From Macrostomum hystrix (lineage: Eukaryota; Platyhelminthes; Macrostomidae), in NCBI GenBank assembly GCA_950097015.1, contig CATNEN010000029.1, positions 5,041,501-5,105,500 of the forward strand: a stretch of DNA of 64,000 nt, in the 5' to 3' direction. The position numbers and the translations under genes are program-made. Positions within the stretch are counted from its first letter, which is position 1; each line of letters starts with the position of its first letter. The notes under the pieces are model-generated. The model saw only the letters and a program-made list of their open reading frames with translations, did not search any database and was not told the origin of the DNA. Of this stretch, positions 56,201 to 64,000 are shown piece by piece.

Positions 56201-59200
56201 CGTGCAAGTTACACTCTTGAGGGCCAACCTCCAAGGCACAGTGAGAGTGTACACTGCCTGACGATGAGAATGTGGGCATACGTACAGTATATGTGTGTGG
56301 GAACCTACTGTCCACAGACAGACAGATCTTAAAGATTCGGTATACTGGGCCCGTTCTATAAAGCTTTCGTAAGTTCCGTCGTACGCTCTAACTTACGCAC
56401 GAGAACTAAGAACTGTCTGAGAATGTTCTTACGTGCGTTCGGAGAAACTTTCGCAGATGCGTCGTAACTTACGCAGGGGCTGCGATCAAACTTTAGCACT
56501 GGCGTCTTACTTTTACCGTAAGCGGAATTTTTACCGTCCCTTTTTAGTTATCTTTGAGACGCATGCTGTACTTATTAAGTAATTCAAGTAACGAATGACA
56601 CTCACATTTTCATATCAATAGACAAAAATATCGAACGGCAATACTGTATTGCCCTTGGTTCACAACACCATTATATTTAACTACAGTTGCCACAACACAT
56701 TAAAAAAAGACACAGGTCCTTGATACTCAGAGAAAGAAGGCCTACACGTCATTAAAATGGACCAATTGCCTACTATCAAAATTCTTTCTTGTCTCCTTTT
56801 CGATCGCCAGTCTCTCCTGCTCAATGCGTAGACGCTCCCCCTCGATCTGCAGCCTCTCTTTCTCGACGAAAAATCGGTCAGTTTCGATCTTCAGTCGGTC
56901 TTCCTCCACCCGGAGACGTTTTGTTTCCAAGGATCCAATCAGCTCAAGCTTGCTTTGATCTGTCTGACGCTTCTTGTTCTTGGCAGTAGAAGCGGCAGCA
57001 GGGGTGGCAGCAGACTCTTCGCTGTCTCCATCGTCGGCAGTGTCGTACTCAGGCGATGCACATCTGCCAACCTCTTCGACAGATTTACCAGCAGGTGAAC
57101 TAGCAGCCACCGAGCTTGATGACGCAGCCTGTCCCTTAGATGCAGGCAACTGCAACGTGTCAACACCGAATGGCACACCTTCCACGACCTGGGGTCGGAT
57201 CGACTGCGCAGCCTTCTCCTCGAAGCTCGACAACTGCGGGGCCTGCGACGGACCGCCTCCTGTCTTAGCTTGCTCCTTGCGGATGCTGGCGACCTTGTGC
57301 TTCAGTTGACTCTTGAAATCGGACCACCGCTTGCGGCAGTTCTCGGCTGATCGTCCTTGTCCGCCGACTGAATTCACGATATCGGCAATTTGCTGCCATC
57401 CGCGTTTTTTGCGTAAATTTGCTTCGACAGTATTAGCGGAGCTCTCCAAGTAATTTTTGCGCTTGGTCGTTGCCTCCTGCAGTGTCTCGATTTCGATCAT
57501 GGACCAGTTGGCCGCGCGTTTCAGAGCTGCGTTGGAACTCATGGCTTGTCTGGCACATTCACAAGGATCTGCTTGTCTTCGTTCAGCCCTTATATTGCTA
57601 CTCCATTGACTTTGATTGGCGCATCACCTTCTCTCTCTAACACCCGCAGCCTGCGGGGGTGCTAAGGTTGTTACGTTAGTGTTAGAGAGAGAGAGGCGTT
57701 AACGAGAGAGAAGGTGATGCGTTTCAATGTTGCGGAGTATGGATTGCATTCATTGGCGGAAAGATCAATGAGGTGATGCGAAAGTTATAAACCAGCCCGG
57801 CGCGCAATTATCCTCAGGTCGGCCTGAGGCGGCATTTTACAAAGGATGACTTACATATATCTGATTGGCTGGGGAATTTATGACCACCTGCTGCTCCCGT
57901 TTTTACAACCCACACTTGGTTAAATCGGTTTTAATTTAATCAGTTAAACAATTCTTTCCTTTAGAATTGAAGGAATTGAGCCCCAGCCGAAATATAGGAG
58001 ACCTAGTTTAATGGAATGCCAGAGTCACCAAATGAATTTCTTAGACTTGACACTCGCTCAGCACACCTTGAGAACTGAGAGACGATTTCGGGATCGACTC
58101 GACCCTCTCGACTTCACTGATCAGGAGATTTTCGAGCGGTACCGGCTGCCACGGCAACCATTGCTCGAGCTCATTGATCTGCTGCGGCCGCAACTGCAAC
58201 GTCAGACGCGTCGCAACAGAGCAGTTTCCGTCGAGCTGCAGGTTTGCCTGGCTATGCGATTTTTTGCAACGGGCAGCTTCCTCAGAGTCATTGGGGACGT
58301 TTTCAACTGCAGTTGCGTGACAGCGTCAGGAGTTGTCACCGACGTTTGCAAGCTGCTTCAGGACATGGCGCCTGCTCACATTTCGTTTCCATGCAATCAG
58401 CAGGCGGCGGCAGCTTCAGCTCGGTCATTTTTTGACATTGCCGGAGTGCCCCAGGTGCTTGGAGCCATCGACTGCACGCACATCCGCATCCGGCGTCCTA
58501 TCGACGACGGTGGAGTCTTCATCAATCGGAAAGGATTTCACTCGATCAATGTTCAGGCAGTCTGCACTGCCAATCTCTCATTCACCAACGTTGTCGCACG
58601 TTGGCCCGGCAGCAGCCACGACTCCTTCATCTTTCAGCAATCTGCGCTGAAGGACCTCCTCGCTGATGGGATTGTCGCCGGCTTCTTGGTTGGAGATGCG
58701 GGCTATCCGCTCCGACCGTTTCTGATGACGCCGTTCAGGGACCCACAGACGAATTCCGAGCAAAACTTCAACAGGCGACTGAGTAGAACTCGAGTGACTA
58801 TCGAAGGGCATTCGGTGTTCTGAAATCGAGATTTCGATGTCTAGATCACAGCGGAGGAGCTCTGCAGTTTCATCCGAGCAAGGTGCGCAGCATTATCGTG
58901 GCATGCTGCGTGCTGCACAATTTTGCGATGGCCAGAGCTGTTCCACTTCCGCCTGAAGCTCTACCGCTGGCCATAGAAGCAGCAGTTGAAAATCCAGCTG
59001 CACCAGCTGAGGACACGGCTGCTGGTCGAGCTGAGAGACAGCGAATAATGCAGCTGCTGCCACCGTGAACCATTATAGGACGATTGCTATTTCCTGCTAC
59101 TCACTTTTAAAAACAAAACTATGTTGAAACAGTTTCTACAGTCTTTATATAAATAATCATTTGTGCTTGCTTTATTGGTGTCTTCACTGCAAAAGTGACT

Positions 59201-59555
59201 TACGACAGGTCCGACCTGTCTTAGATTTACGACGGTACTTAGGAGGCCGCTGTGACTTAGGAAAGATTCACCGAACGCAAATTTACGCACGTGCGGTGAC
59301 TTAAGAAGCTTCTTAAATCTAAGAACGATCTTAAGATACGATGGCTTCACCGAACACTTTACGACATTGCGGCAGCGTAAGTTTGAACTTAGAGATACGC
59401 AAGCTTTATAGAACGGGCCCAGTGTGATTATTAGCACATCTGCGATGGCTTCCACAGCGTCCACAACAATGACAAGTCACTCACCTTCGAGCTTTCCTCA
59501 CCCGTTTCCCAGCCGCCCTGCTAGTTCTCTTGATCAGGCTGTCGAGTTTGCCCAT
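50929..59555 (-). CDS. Otopetrin-family proton channel
   Basis: Eight exons: 59555-59485 (probable first), 55384-55213, 55133-54716, 53574-53491, 53401-53241, 53130-52923, 52382-51770, 51237-50929. Together they encode about 678 residues. Otopetrins are twelve-helix, proton-selective plasma-membrane channels. Family phrases are clear: YLRLGAIVFGFGVMIHDGF, VRFMVVHLIVTNLCIWVKT, GPYLYPCAVEYGLV and, near the end, IANLAMWIASVFE and IFFRFHSTVCLSEIW. Exon 3 carries a cytoplasmic insertion with a Gln-rich run. All junction phases agree except inside exon 7: the 613-base exon is one base short for its flanking phases, and the frame switches near 51,845. That implies a 1-bp deletion or an assembly error. 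The first exon (MGKLDSLIKRTSRAAGK, basic) is supported by its ATG, a GTGAGT donor and matching phase only. Intron 1 contains a Harbinger element; introns 3 and 6 contain arrays. Confidence 0.85.
51429..51752 (+). mobile_element. SINE family B, full length, in otopetrin intron 7
   Basis: Head gagtggccgggcggtctaac, gtttgcctctcgcaccaagg, B box gagctcgattccgc; body gccacattcatttgtc, ggcacagtgaaagtgc, agggcatatgtacacac; tail cacagacctcctgcaat with TTA repeats. It is antisense to the host gene. Confidence 0.85.
52449..52890. repeat. 16-bp tandem array, almost invariant, in otopetrin intron 6
   Basis: About 27 copies of ggatctgtaggatcta. I see one internal variant (atttg near 52,750). It is the most homogeneous array in the window, suggesting recent expansion or conversion. 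Confidence 0.97.
53172..53231. repeat. (TCTG)n microsatellite in otopetrin intron 5
   Basis: About 14-15 tandem tctg units inside a 110-base intron, just downstream (minus strand) of the exon donor at 53,241. Confidence 0.95.
53602..54665. repeat. 23-bp tandem array in otopetrin intron 3
   Basis: About 46 copies of a 23-base unit (gagtggattatccgtgcagt plus tat), with ccattc and ccgttc variants. It fills nearly all of an intron of about 1,140 bases. Confidence 0.96.
55425..55660. repeat. 16-bp tandem array at the exon-proximal end of otopetrin intron 1
   Basis: About 14 copies of tgtcccaccgtcactc. It begins only about 40 bases from the splice acceptor at 55,384. Confidence 0.95.
56082..56335 (+). 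mobile_element. SINE family B, internally shortened
   Basis: Head agtttgcctctcgcaccaag and gagctcgattccggg, body gccacattaatttgggtg, aaggcacagtgagagtg. The 3' tail is lost. It sits directly left of the Harbinger element. Confidence 0.7.
56742..57542 (-). CDS. Harbinger Myb/SANT-like DNA-binding protein
   Basis: Intact frame of 266 residues. Residues 11-87 form a Myb/SANT-type domain of the transposon/NAIF1 kind (ANWSMIEIETLQEA, GWQQIADIVNSVGGQGRSAE, NCRKRWSDFKSQLKHKV). A low-complexity Ser/Ala/Pro-rich linker follows. From about residue 200 a charged coiled coil runs to near the end with repeated Glu-Arg-Leu-x-Ile-Glu blocks (KERLQIEGERLRIEQERLAI). In Harbinger elements this partner carries the transposase into the nucleus and recruits it to the transposon ends (family knowledge). 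A TATAAGG lies about 46 bases before the ATG. It is divergent from the transposase gene, with 468 bases between the start codons. No lesions seen. Confidence 0.9.
   Translation of the reverse strand: MSSNAALKRAANWSMIEIETLQEATTKRKNYLESSANTVEANLRKKRGWQQIADIVNSVGGQGRSAENCRKRWSDFKSQLKHKVASIRKEQAKTGGGPSQAPQLSSFEEKAAQSIRPQVVEGVPFGVDTLQLPASKGQAASSSSVAASSPAGKSVEEVGRCASPEYDTADDGDSEESAATPAAASTAKNKKRQTDQSKLELIGSLETKRLRVEEDRLKIETDRFFVEKERLQIEGERLRIEQERLAIEKETRKNFDSRQLVHFNDV
57621..57720. promoter_or_regulatory. Divergent promoter region with nested hairpin
   Basis: Between the two Harbinger start codons, gcatcaccttctctctc (57,621) and gagagaaggtgatgc (to 57,720) are inverted. Inside them ctctctctaacac pairs with gtgttagagagag, and cacccgcag pairs with the adjacent ctgcgggggtg. 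ATTGG boxes flank it (57,614; 57,753; 57,871), and a TATAAA at 57,786 faces the transposase. Confidence 0.5.
58011..59068 (+). pseudogene. Harbinger (HARBI1-like) DDE transposase with one frameshift
   Basis: The frame is open from 58,011 to 58,823, then one base is missing near 58,805, and the family sequence resumes in another frame to a stop at 59,068. Total about 352 codons, close to the usual Harbinger transposase length. The catalytic acids are recognisable: first Asp in VLGAIDCTHIRI, second Asp in WPGSSHDSFIF, and the final Glu in RTRVTIE just before the break. GDAGYPLRPFLMTPF is typical of the family. After the break come an FGVLK..FRCL-type segment and a CCVLHNFA motif. It would cut and reinsert the element in the nucleus with the Myb partner. 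The lesion truncates the C-terminal fifth, so this copy is probably inactive unless it is an assembly error. Confidence 0.9.
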
Positions 59556-59891
59556 GCTTGCCGGGTGTGAATCCTAGCCTGCGTGAAGACTGCATGGTGC
59601 AAAGTCATGCCGCCTATTTATGCACCCCGCCAAATGACCTGCTGCTGACCTGTTTCTTTCACTCCCTGTCTCACCTAAATAATTATTTGTGCAAAAAGTA
59701 CTCGTATTTGGAAAAAAAGATTTTCTTGGGACTGCTAAAAGTAACATTTTGTCGAACGCCCATGAAGCTAAAAAGATGTTTACAAAAATTACCACACAAT
59801 CTCCTAATCGCTATATAAAAGTAAATACCTGCATTATCCTAAACGAGAACATTAACCTAAATTTAGGAAATAATGCATTTCTTCATTCATG

Positions 59892-60136
59892 TGGGATGAG
59901 TGGCAAATTGGCGCAGCTGCTGATGAAGGCTGTACAATCTACAGTGAGAGTGTACACTGCCTGACGATGAGACAATCAGGGCAGATGTACACACGTGTGT
60001 AAGCGTGTGTCTGTGTGCGTTGTGTGCTCAGGAGTCAGCGAAATGGGCAGAATTGCCTCCTCGCTGGCTGCGGGTCTAGTGTCATCAAATGATGTGCCAT
60101 TGCCCGGAGTCCTCCTGCAATTATTATTATTATTAT
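59892..60136 (+). mobile_element. SINE family B, 5'-deleted copy
   Basis: Only a trace of the head (gggatgagtggcaaattggc). The body is well kept: tacagtgagagtgtacactg, agggcagatgtacacacg, tgcctcctcgctggctgcgg. The tail is gagtcctcctgcaatt with TTA repeats. Bases 60,137-60,728 hold no supported gene. Confidence 0.75.
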
Positions 60137-60728
60137 TTCTATTTCTTCATTCATGCATTTCTCTGCGAATCGGCCAATCAATCAATTAAGTAATCAATAA
60201 ATCAATCGAACAATTCCGCGTGGTAGAATAATTTGTTATTCAATAAATCTGATGCTTTTATAAATCGATCAATAACATCACAACGAAGATCGCTCCAGTG
60301 GGATTGCGCGAACGTACCAGGTGTACGGTTGATTGAAAAAATAAAAAATTCCTTATCAGAATCATGCCGGTGTTTTTTTACTAGGGCCTTATCAGTTGAC
60401 CAAGTTTTATCGCTGCATCGACCCAGAATTTTTGCATTCTTTGCTCATTGGCTAGAATTGCAACCCTTTAGCTGAGCATGTACTTAACAGAATTAGCCAT
60501 CCTATCGCTCATTGGCTGAAGGCGGAAATCACTTTTTACCGGGCACGTACATGCTGAATGTACATCGTCAGGAACCGAGCGGTTTCCTTATTAGGATTTC
60601 CTTATCGCCTAAAATAACAAGCTGATAAGGCCCCATACGTTGATCCTACTGCAAGAGCTACAATTTAAAAGTGGTAGAAAGTTTTCTGAAATAAAACGCT
60701 CCTACGTGATGAAAATATCATACATATA

Positions 60729-61348
60729 CTCAGCAACAGCTAAAACCCCCCAACTCACGCTGTCACACGGCCCAAAAGTTTTGTATGCCATCGGTGACTC
60801 AGAAATGTGTTTCACTGCACGCGTGGGCTGGCATCGCACTGAATGGCAAAACAGAGCTTGTCATTCTGGAGCAGAATGTAACTGGGCAGACCTATGCAGA
60901 GCTGCTACAGCAGCAGTTTCTGCCATTTGCTACGACAACCCTTGGCGGCCCGCAGAACTGCATGCTTCAAGACGACAACGCTGCGCTACATCGAGCAGCA
61001 CACGTGCAGCTGCTGAAGGAGCAGCTCGGCATTCGCACATTGAACTGGCCGTCAAAGTCTCCAGTCATGAACCCCATCGAGCATGTCTGGGACTTTGTAA
61101 AGCGAAGAGTTCAGCAGGATGCCCCACAGAATGCTGAACAGTTGCGACTGGCGGTGCTGAATGCCTGGCAGCAGCTGCCCCAAGAGTTCATCAACCGGCT
61201 GGTGATCAGGATGCCACGACGAGTCGATCACGGCACTTTTGCATGCTCGTGGTTCCTACACACGATACTGAGACTAGAATTAAAGACATTGCTTAACTTT
61301 TGTGCCCGTGTGACAGCGTGAGTTGGGGGGGGGTTAGCTGTTGCTGAG
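60729..61348. mobile_element. Internally deleted Tc1/mariner-type transposon
   Basis: About 620 bases between long inverted repeats of about 52 bases: left ctcagcaacagctaaaaccc, caactcacgctgtcacacgg, cccaaaagtt; right is its reverse complement with a few differences (a longer G run, gggcac for ggccc). TA lies at both outer edges, as expected for Tc1-type target duplication. The interior is the C-terminal half of a transposase, so the N-terminal DNA-binding half and the first catalytic Asp have been deleted. Confidence 0.85.
60785..61321 (+). pseudogene. Tc1-type transposase, C-terminal remnant
   Basis: 178 open codons beginning directly at the left inverted repeat. The DDE_3-type core is visible: LHAWAGIALNGKTELVILE, LQDDNAALHRAAHV (second catalytic Asp), LNWPSKSPVMNPIEHVWDFV (third acid, the Glu of NPIE), then the RLVIRMPRRVDH-like end. 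The usual SPDLNPIE has Val in place of Asp. A full Tc1 transposase is about 340 residues. The helix-turn-helix region and the first Asp are absent, so it cannot be active. The stop lies within the right inverted repeat. Confidence 0.85.
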
Positions 61349-61744
61349 TATACTAAAAATATAATCTTGCAATCGAACGACAGAACTTCGTTGCATCAAA
61401 TGTGCTTAATACTAACACAAAATAAAAATTCTTTGTGATACAACAACAACTATACGAGCTAGTATTCATGCCAATCATGCTTTACCTTTAATCATGCCAT
61501 GAAATTATGACATTAGATGACATTAGAAAAAAGCAAAAAAATAAAATACTGTAATAATATCTGCCAATTCAAGTAACATAAAAATATCAAAGACAATTTT
61601 CCGGGTTAACGAAACAAACTTGACAGAATTTCCTGGAAATTTAAACTTCAATCGTGGGTATTCCGAACCAAATTTGCGGAATAGTGCACGAAACTAAGAA
61701 CAGGCCTTTAATTTGTTCACTTTTATTCTATTAAAAACATACTC

Positions 61745-62035
61745 CATTGTCTTATCTCTCACTGTGTTATCTTTTCACTGTCTCGTCTCGTTTTGCTTAT
61801 CCAATCCATTCTCTCACCGCTATCTTCGCTATCTTGTCTCACCTCTCTCTTTTTCCACATCTCTCCTGTCTCACCTATCCCGTCTCACCTCTCCCGTGTC
61901 TCATCTCTCCCATGTCTCATCTCTCCCGTGTTTCATCTGCCACCTGTCGCACTTCCATTCTGTCTTATCTCTCCAGTGTCTCATCTCTCCACTGTCTTGT
62001 GTCTCCCGTGACTCTACCGTGACTCATCTTTTAAC
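61745..62035. repeat. Irregular pyrimidine-rich array
   Basis: About 17 loosely periodic (15-16 base) units of the form tctcacctctcccgtg or tctcatctctcccatg. Three frames are open but only as low-complexity Ser/Leu/His sequence. Bases 62,036-62,565 have no other gene signal. Confidence 0.75.
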
Positions 62036-62565
62036 TTTCTTATACTAGCGTATTTCCTTCCGTATCTCAATTTCTTTCAGCAAAAGAAGCAGAACAGGTT
62101 GCCCGCCCCAAGTCAACAGCTTCGCCCCTACACAATCCCGTCCCTAGCACAAAAAATTGCACAGGAAGTTTCGCTTCACTAAAATGTCTATGGTAAAAAA
62201 CAACAATTCTATCCATGCATTACGGGCGCGCTGCTTTAATGGTGGACATACTACACACACGCATTATTCTATGGCCTAAACGAGTCCCGCAATCACATCT
62301 CTCTTGTGCTTGTACCAAACACAAAAACTTTGTCTATGGCCAATCTTTAAAGATAACTATAACTACGCAATAATCGGGACGCAATGATTAGGCCGTAGAA
62401 TAAGGAAATATAACATCCTGTGGTTTTTAATTAGCGCCCTTAAAGCATGGGTACTTTTGTTTACTATTTACAGTGAGAAGTAGCATACAAACAAATGTTT
62501 ATTGCACGGTGTTTGTCGATATAAAAATTCAGGTCTCCATTTTCTTTCCACTTTTTTTTCTAGTC

Positions 62566-63762
62566 TTAACCAGAAGAGCCGTTGATCTTGTAGTTCCGGT
62601 GGCTGGCGCTTCGGCCAGCCTTTCCTTGGCTCCGGTAACAAAGAATGATGCGTTGCAGCAGGCATTCGAATAACAGCACCACGGTTCCCGCGGCAAAGAA
62701 GCCGGCCAGGATGATGAAGGTGCCACCAGCCTGCAGTAGGTCAACTGGCTTCGCGTCTGAGAGATCGCTGTCCTTGGCGCAGATGTTCTCGGCGCTCCAC
62801 CACTTCTTGATCCAGCGAGACATCAGACCGCTGTCAACTAGGCGCTGCATCCTGAAAAGGTCTCAGAACATATAGAATGACGTAACCCGAATGGAGTGAG
62901 GTGGGTGTGTAGAATGACGTAACCAGAATAGAGTGGGGTGTGTGTGTAAAATGACGTGGGTGGGTTAAACGATGTTCTCCGAACAGAGGCTGTGGATAAG
63001 GTGTAATTATAGCGCATAGGGATAGACGTAACCCAAAATAGAGTGAGGTGGGTCTATTGAATGATGTAATAACAATGTCGTGAGTATGTAGGAAATTATG
63101 AACAATGAGAAATCGTATTTCAGCCCTTCTGTCCGCAGCATGATTACAATACTCATGAACTCACTCTCTGTTAATGTCGTCTTTGTAGGGCGCATCCACG
63201 CTCATTGGCCAGCCGAACGTGGCTACGTTGAAGATGTCGTTGAGCAGTAGCAGGTCACAGTTGGTCAGTGCAGCATAGCTCAGCTGAGTCCTATCTCCGA
63301 TGAATGCAAACTGTCGGTCGGAGCTGTTATCGCCTTTGACTAGGCTGACGCCCTGGTCTGTCTCGGTGAATTTGGGCATATTGCCCATCAGCTTGAAGAT
63401 GTTGTTGTACGTGCTGCCCGGTGGAGATTTCTGGCGTGACAAATTTTTTTTATTAAATAGTTCTAAAAAACATCGGTAACTACTTTGAATAGTATTAGAC
63501 ATTTAGAAACACGAAAGCATGTGAGATGTGAGAAGTCAGCCAACCTCGAACAGCGTGAAGGCGTTCGCACCCGACTTGACTATGGGCTCGATGACCGACT
63601 GCGCTGCTAGCTGTTCCAGATTTTCAACTGAAGTTGCCGGCAGGTTCAGGGTCAGGTAGCCAATCATATCGGCCGTGTACAGGGCCATGATGACCACCAC
63701 TGTGCACCACCACAGGCCCAGGACAATGCGCGCCGATGAAGCAACAGGAAAAAAATCCTGGC
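62566..63762 (-). CDS. Ionotropic glutamate receptor, C-terminal part
   Basis: The last three exons, 63762-63545, 63430-63165 and 62851-62566, all with consistent phases. The gene enters from beyond the right edge, so the amino-terminal domain, S1 and pore loop are not visible. Helix M3 is LWWCTVVVIMALYTADMIGY, where most receptors have SYTANLAAF. The S2 ligand lobe follows (SVENLEQL, AFIGDRTQLSY, NCDLLLL, FGWPMSVDAPYKDDINREMQ, LMSRWIKKWW). Helix M4 is GTFIILAGFFAAGTVVLLFE, with a short cytoplasmic tail of about 35 residues. The ligand-contact acid is Asp (in GDRTQ), as in NMDA-type subunits, rather than Glu. It acts as a ligand-gated cation channel in the plasma membrane; ligand and subtype are not determinable here. 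Confidence 0.85.
62873..63070. repeat. Degenerate ~37-bp repeat in the receptor's last intron
   Basis: Four diverged copies of agaatgacgtaacccgaat followed by agagtgaggtgggtgtg-like sequence. Three copies keep TGACGT, a CRE/ATF-type core. It looks like an old array. Confidence 0.6.
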
Positions 63763-63767
63763 CTACG

Positions 63768-64000
63768 AGAGGTGAGATTAGACCAGTTGAGATGAGATTA
63801 GACCAGTTGAGATGAGATTAGACAAGATGAGATGAGACTAGACCAGATGAGATGAGATTAGACAGTTGAGATGAGATTAGACCAGATGAGATGAGATTAG
63901 AAAGTTGAGATGAGATTAGACCAGTTGAGATGAGATTAGACCAGATGAGATGAGATTAGGCCAGATGAGATGAGATTGGACCAGATGAGATGAGATTAGA
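63768..64000. repeat. 20-bp tandem array, runs off the window
   Basis: About 11 copies of gatgagattagaccagttga and variants, beginning only a few bases upstream (minus strand) of the glutamate-receptor exon acceptor at 63,762 and continuing past the right edge. Confidence 0.95.

Larger units (their letters stand above)
56344..59423. mobile_element. PIF/Harbinger DNA transposon, complete with both genes
   Basis: The 3.08 kb element is bounded by inverted repeats of about 26-28 bases: the left end starts actgggcccgttctataaag and the right end is its reverse complement, with one mismatch shortly after (ctttcg against cttgcg). Subterminal DNA at both ends is rich in ttacg/cgtaa and cttaag motifs. 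Inside are two divergently transcribed genes, a Myb/SANT-like protein (-) and a DDE transposase (+), the standard Harbinger layout. I see no matching 3-bp target duplication at the ends as drawn. The element lies in otopetrin intron 1, its right end about 60 bases from the exon 1 donor. Confidence 0.9.

Noticed and set aside
61713-62048. Three overlapping frames rich in Ser, Leu and His
   Set aside because: Low-complexity translation of an irregular CT-rich array.

Overview
This is a eukaryotic (animal) window. Spliced genes with GT-AG introns, two families of tRNA-derived SINEs, cut-and-paste transposons, and animal-type receptors and channels all point that way. About 30% of the window (roughly 20 kb) is short-period tandem arrays, mostly inside introns or between genes. 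Exons are GC-rich and introns AT-rich. Four genes have a strong 3' splice acceptor 1-7 bases before the start codon, as expected where a spliced leader is added in trans. This combination would suit a free-living flatworm or another lophotrochozoan, but nothing here proves the species.

Layout, left to right. 1-4.0 kb: arrays and an old CCAAT-bearing repeat. 4.1-5.3 kb (-): an intronless, divergent class A GPCR. 5.3-9.0 kb: AT-rich intergenic DNA with SINE copies. 9.0-13.9 kb (+): a three-exon gene for a 135-residue single-pass membrane protein, assembled here from phase-matched exons; its second intron is a 4.1 kb minisatellite of about 143 units. 14.6-23.0 kb (-): a six-exon MSH4 (meiotic MutS homologue) gene of about 835 codons whose ATPase Walker motifs are destroyed. 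25.3-27.8 and 29.7-36.0 kb (+): tandem duplicate dihydrodiol dehydrogenase genes, 336 residues each, with five exons of identical lengths; the second copy's introns are inflated by arrays. 36.4-37.5 kb: two related 24-bp arrays. 39.0-40.2 kb (+): a canonical intronless somatostatin/allatostatin-C/opioid-type GPCR with a TATA box.

40.2-50.9 kb: SINEs and a 6 kb block of four successive satellite arrays, with a few exon-like islands of uncertain status. 50.9-59.6 kb (-): an otopetrin proton-channel gene of eight exons, with one apparent 1-bp frameshift. Its first intron carries a complete PIF/Harbinger element (56.3-59.4 kb) with both its Myb-like and transposase genes. 60.7-61.3 kb: an internally deleted Tc1-type element with long terminal inverted repeats. 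62.6-64 kb (-): the last three exons of an ionotropic glutamate receptor that continues beyond the window.

The host genes do not form one pathway. They are an ordinary mix of signalling, transport, metabolic and meiotic functions in a repeat-rich genome. The points most worth a second look are the ATPase-dead MSH4, the gene split by an array with about 140 AP-1-type motifs, the patchwork gene conversion between the dehydrogenase copies, and the inverted pair of arrays in the second dehydrogenase gene.
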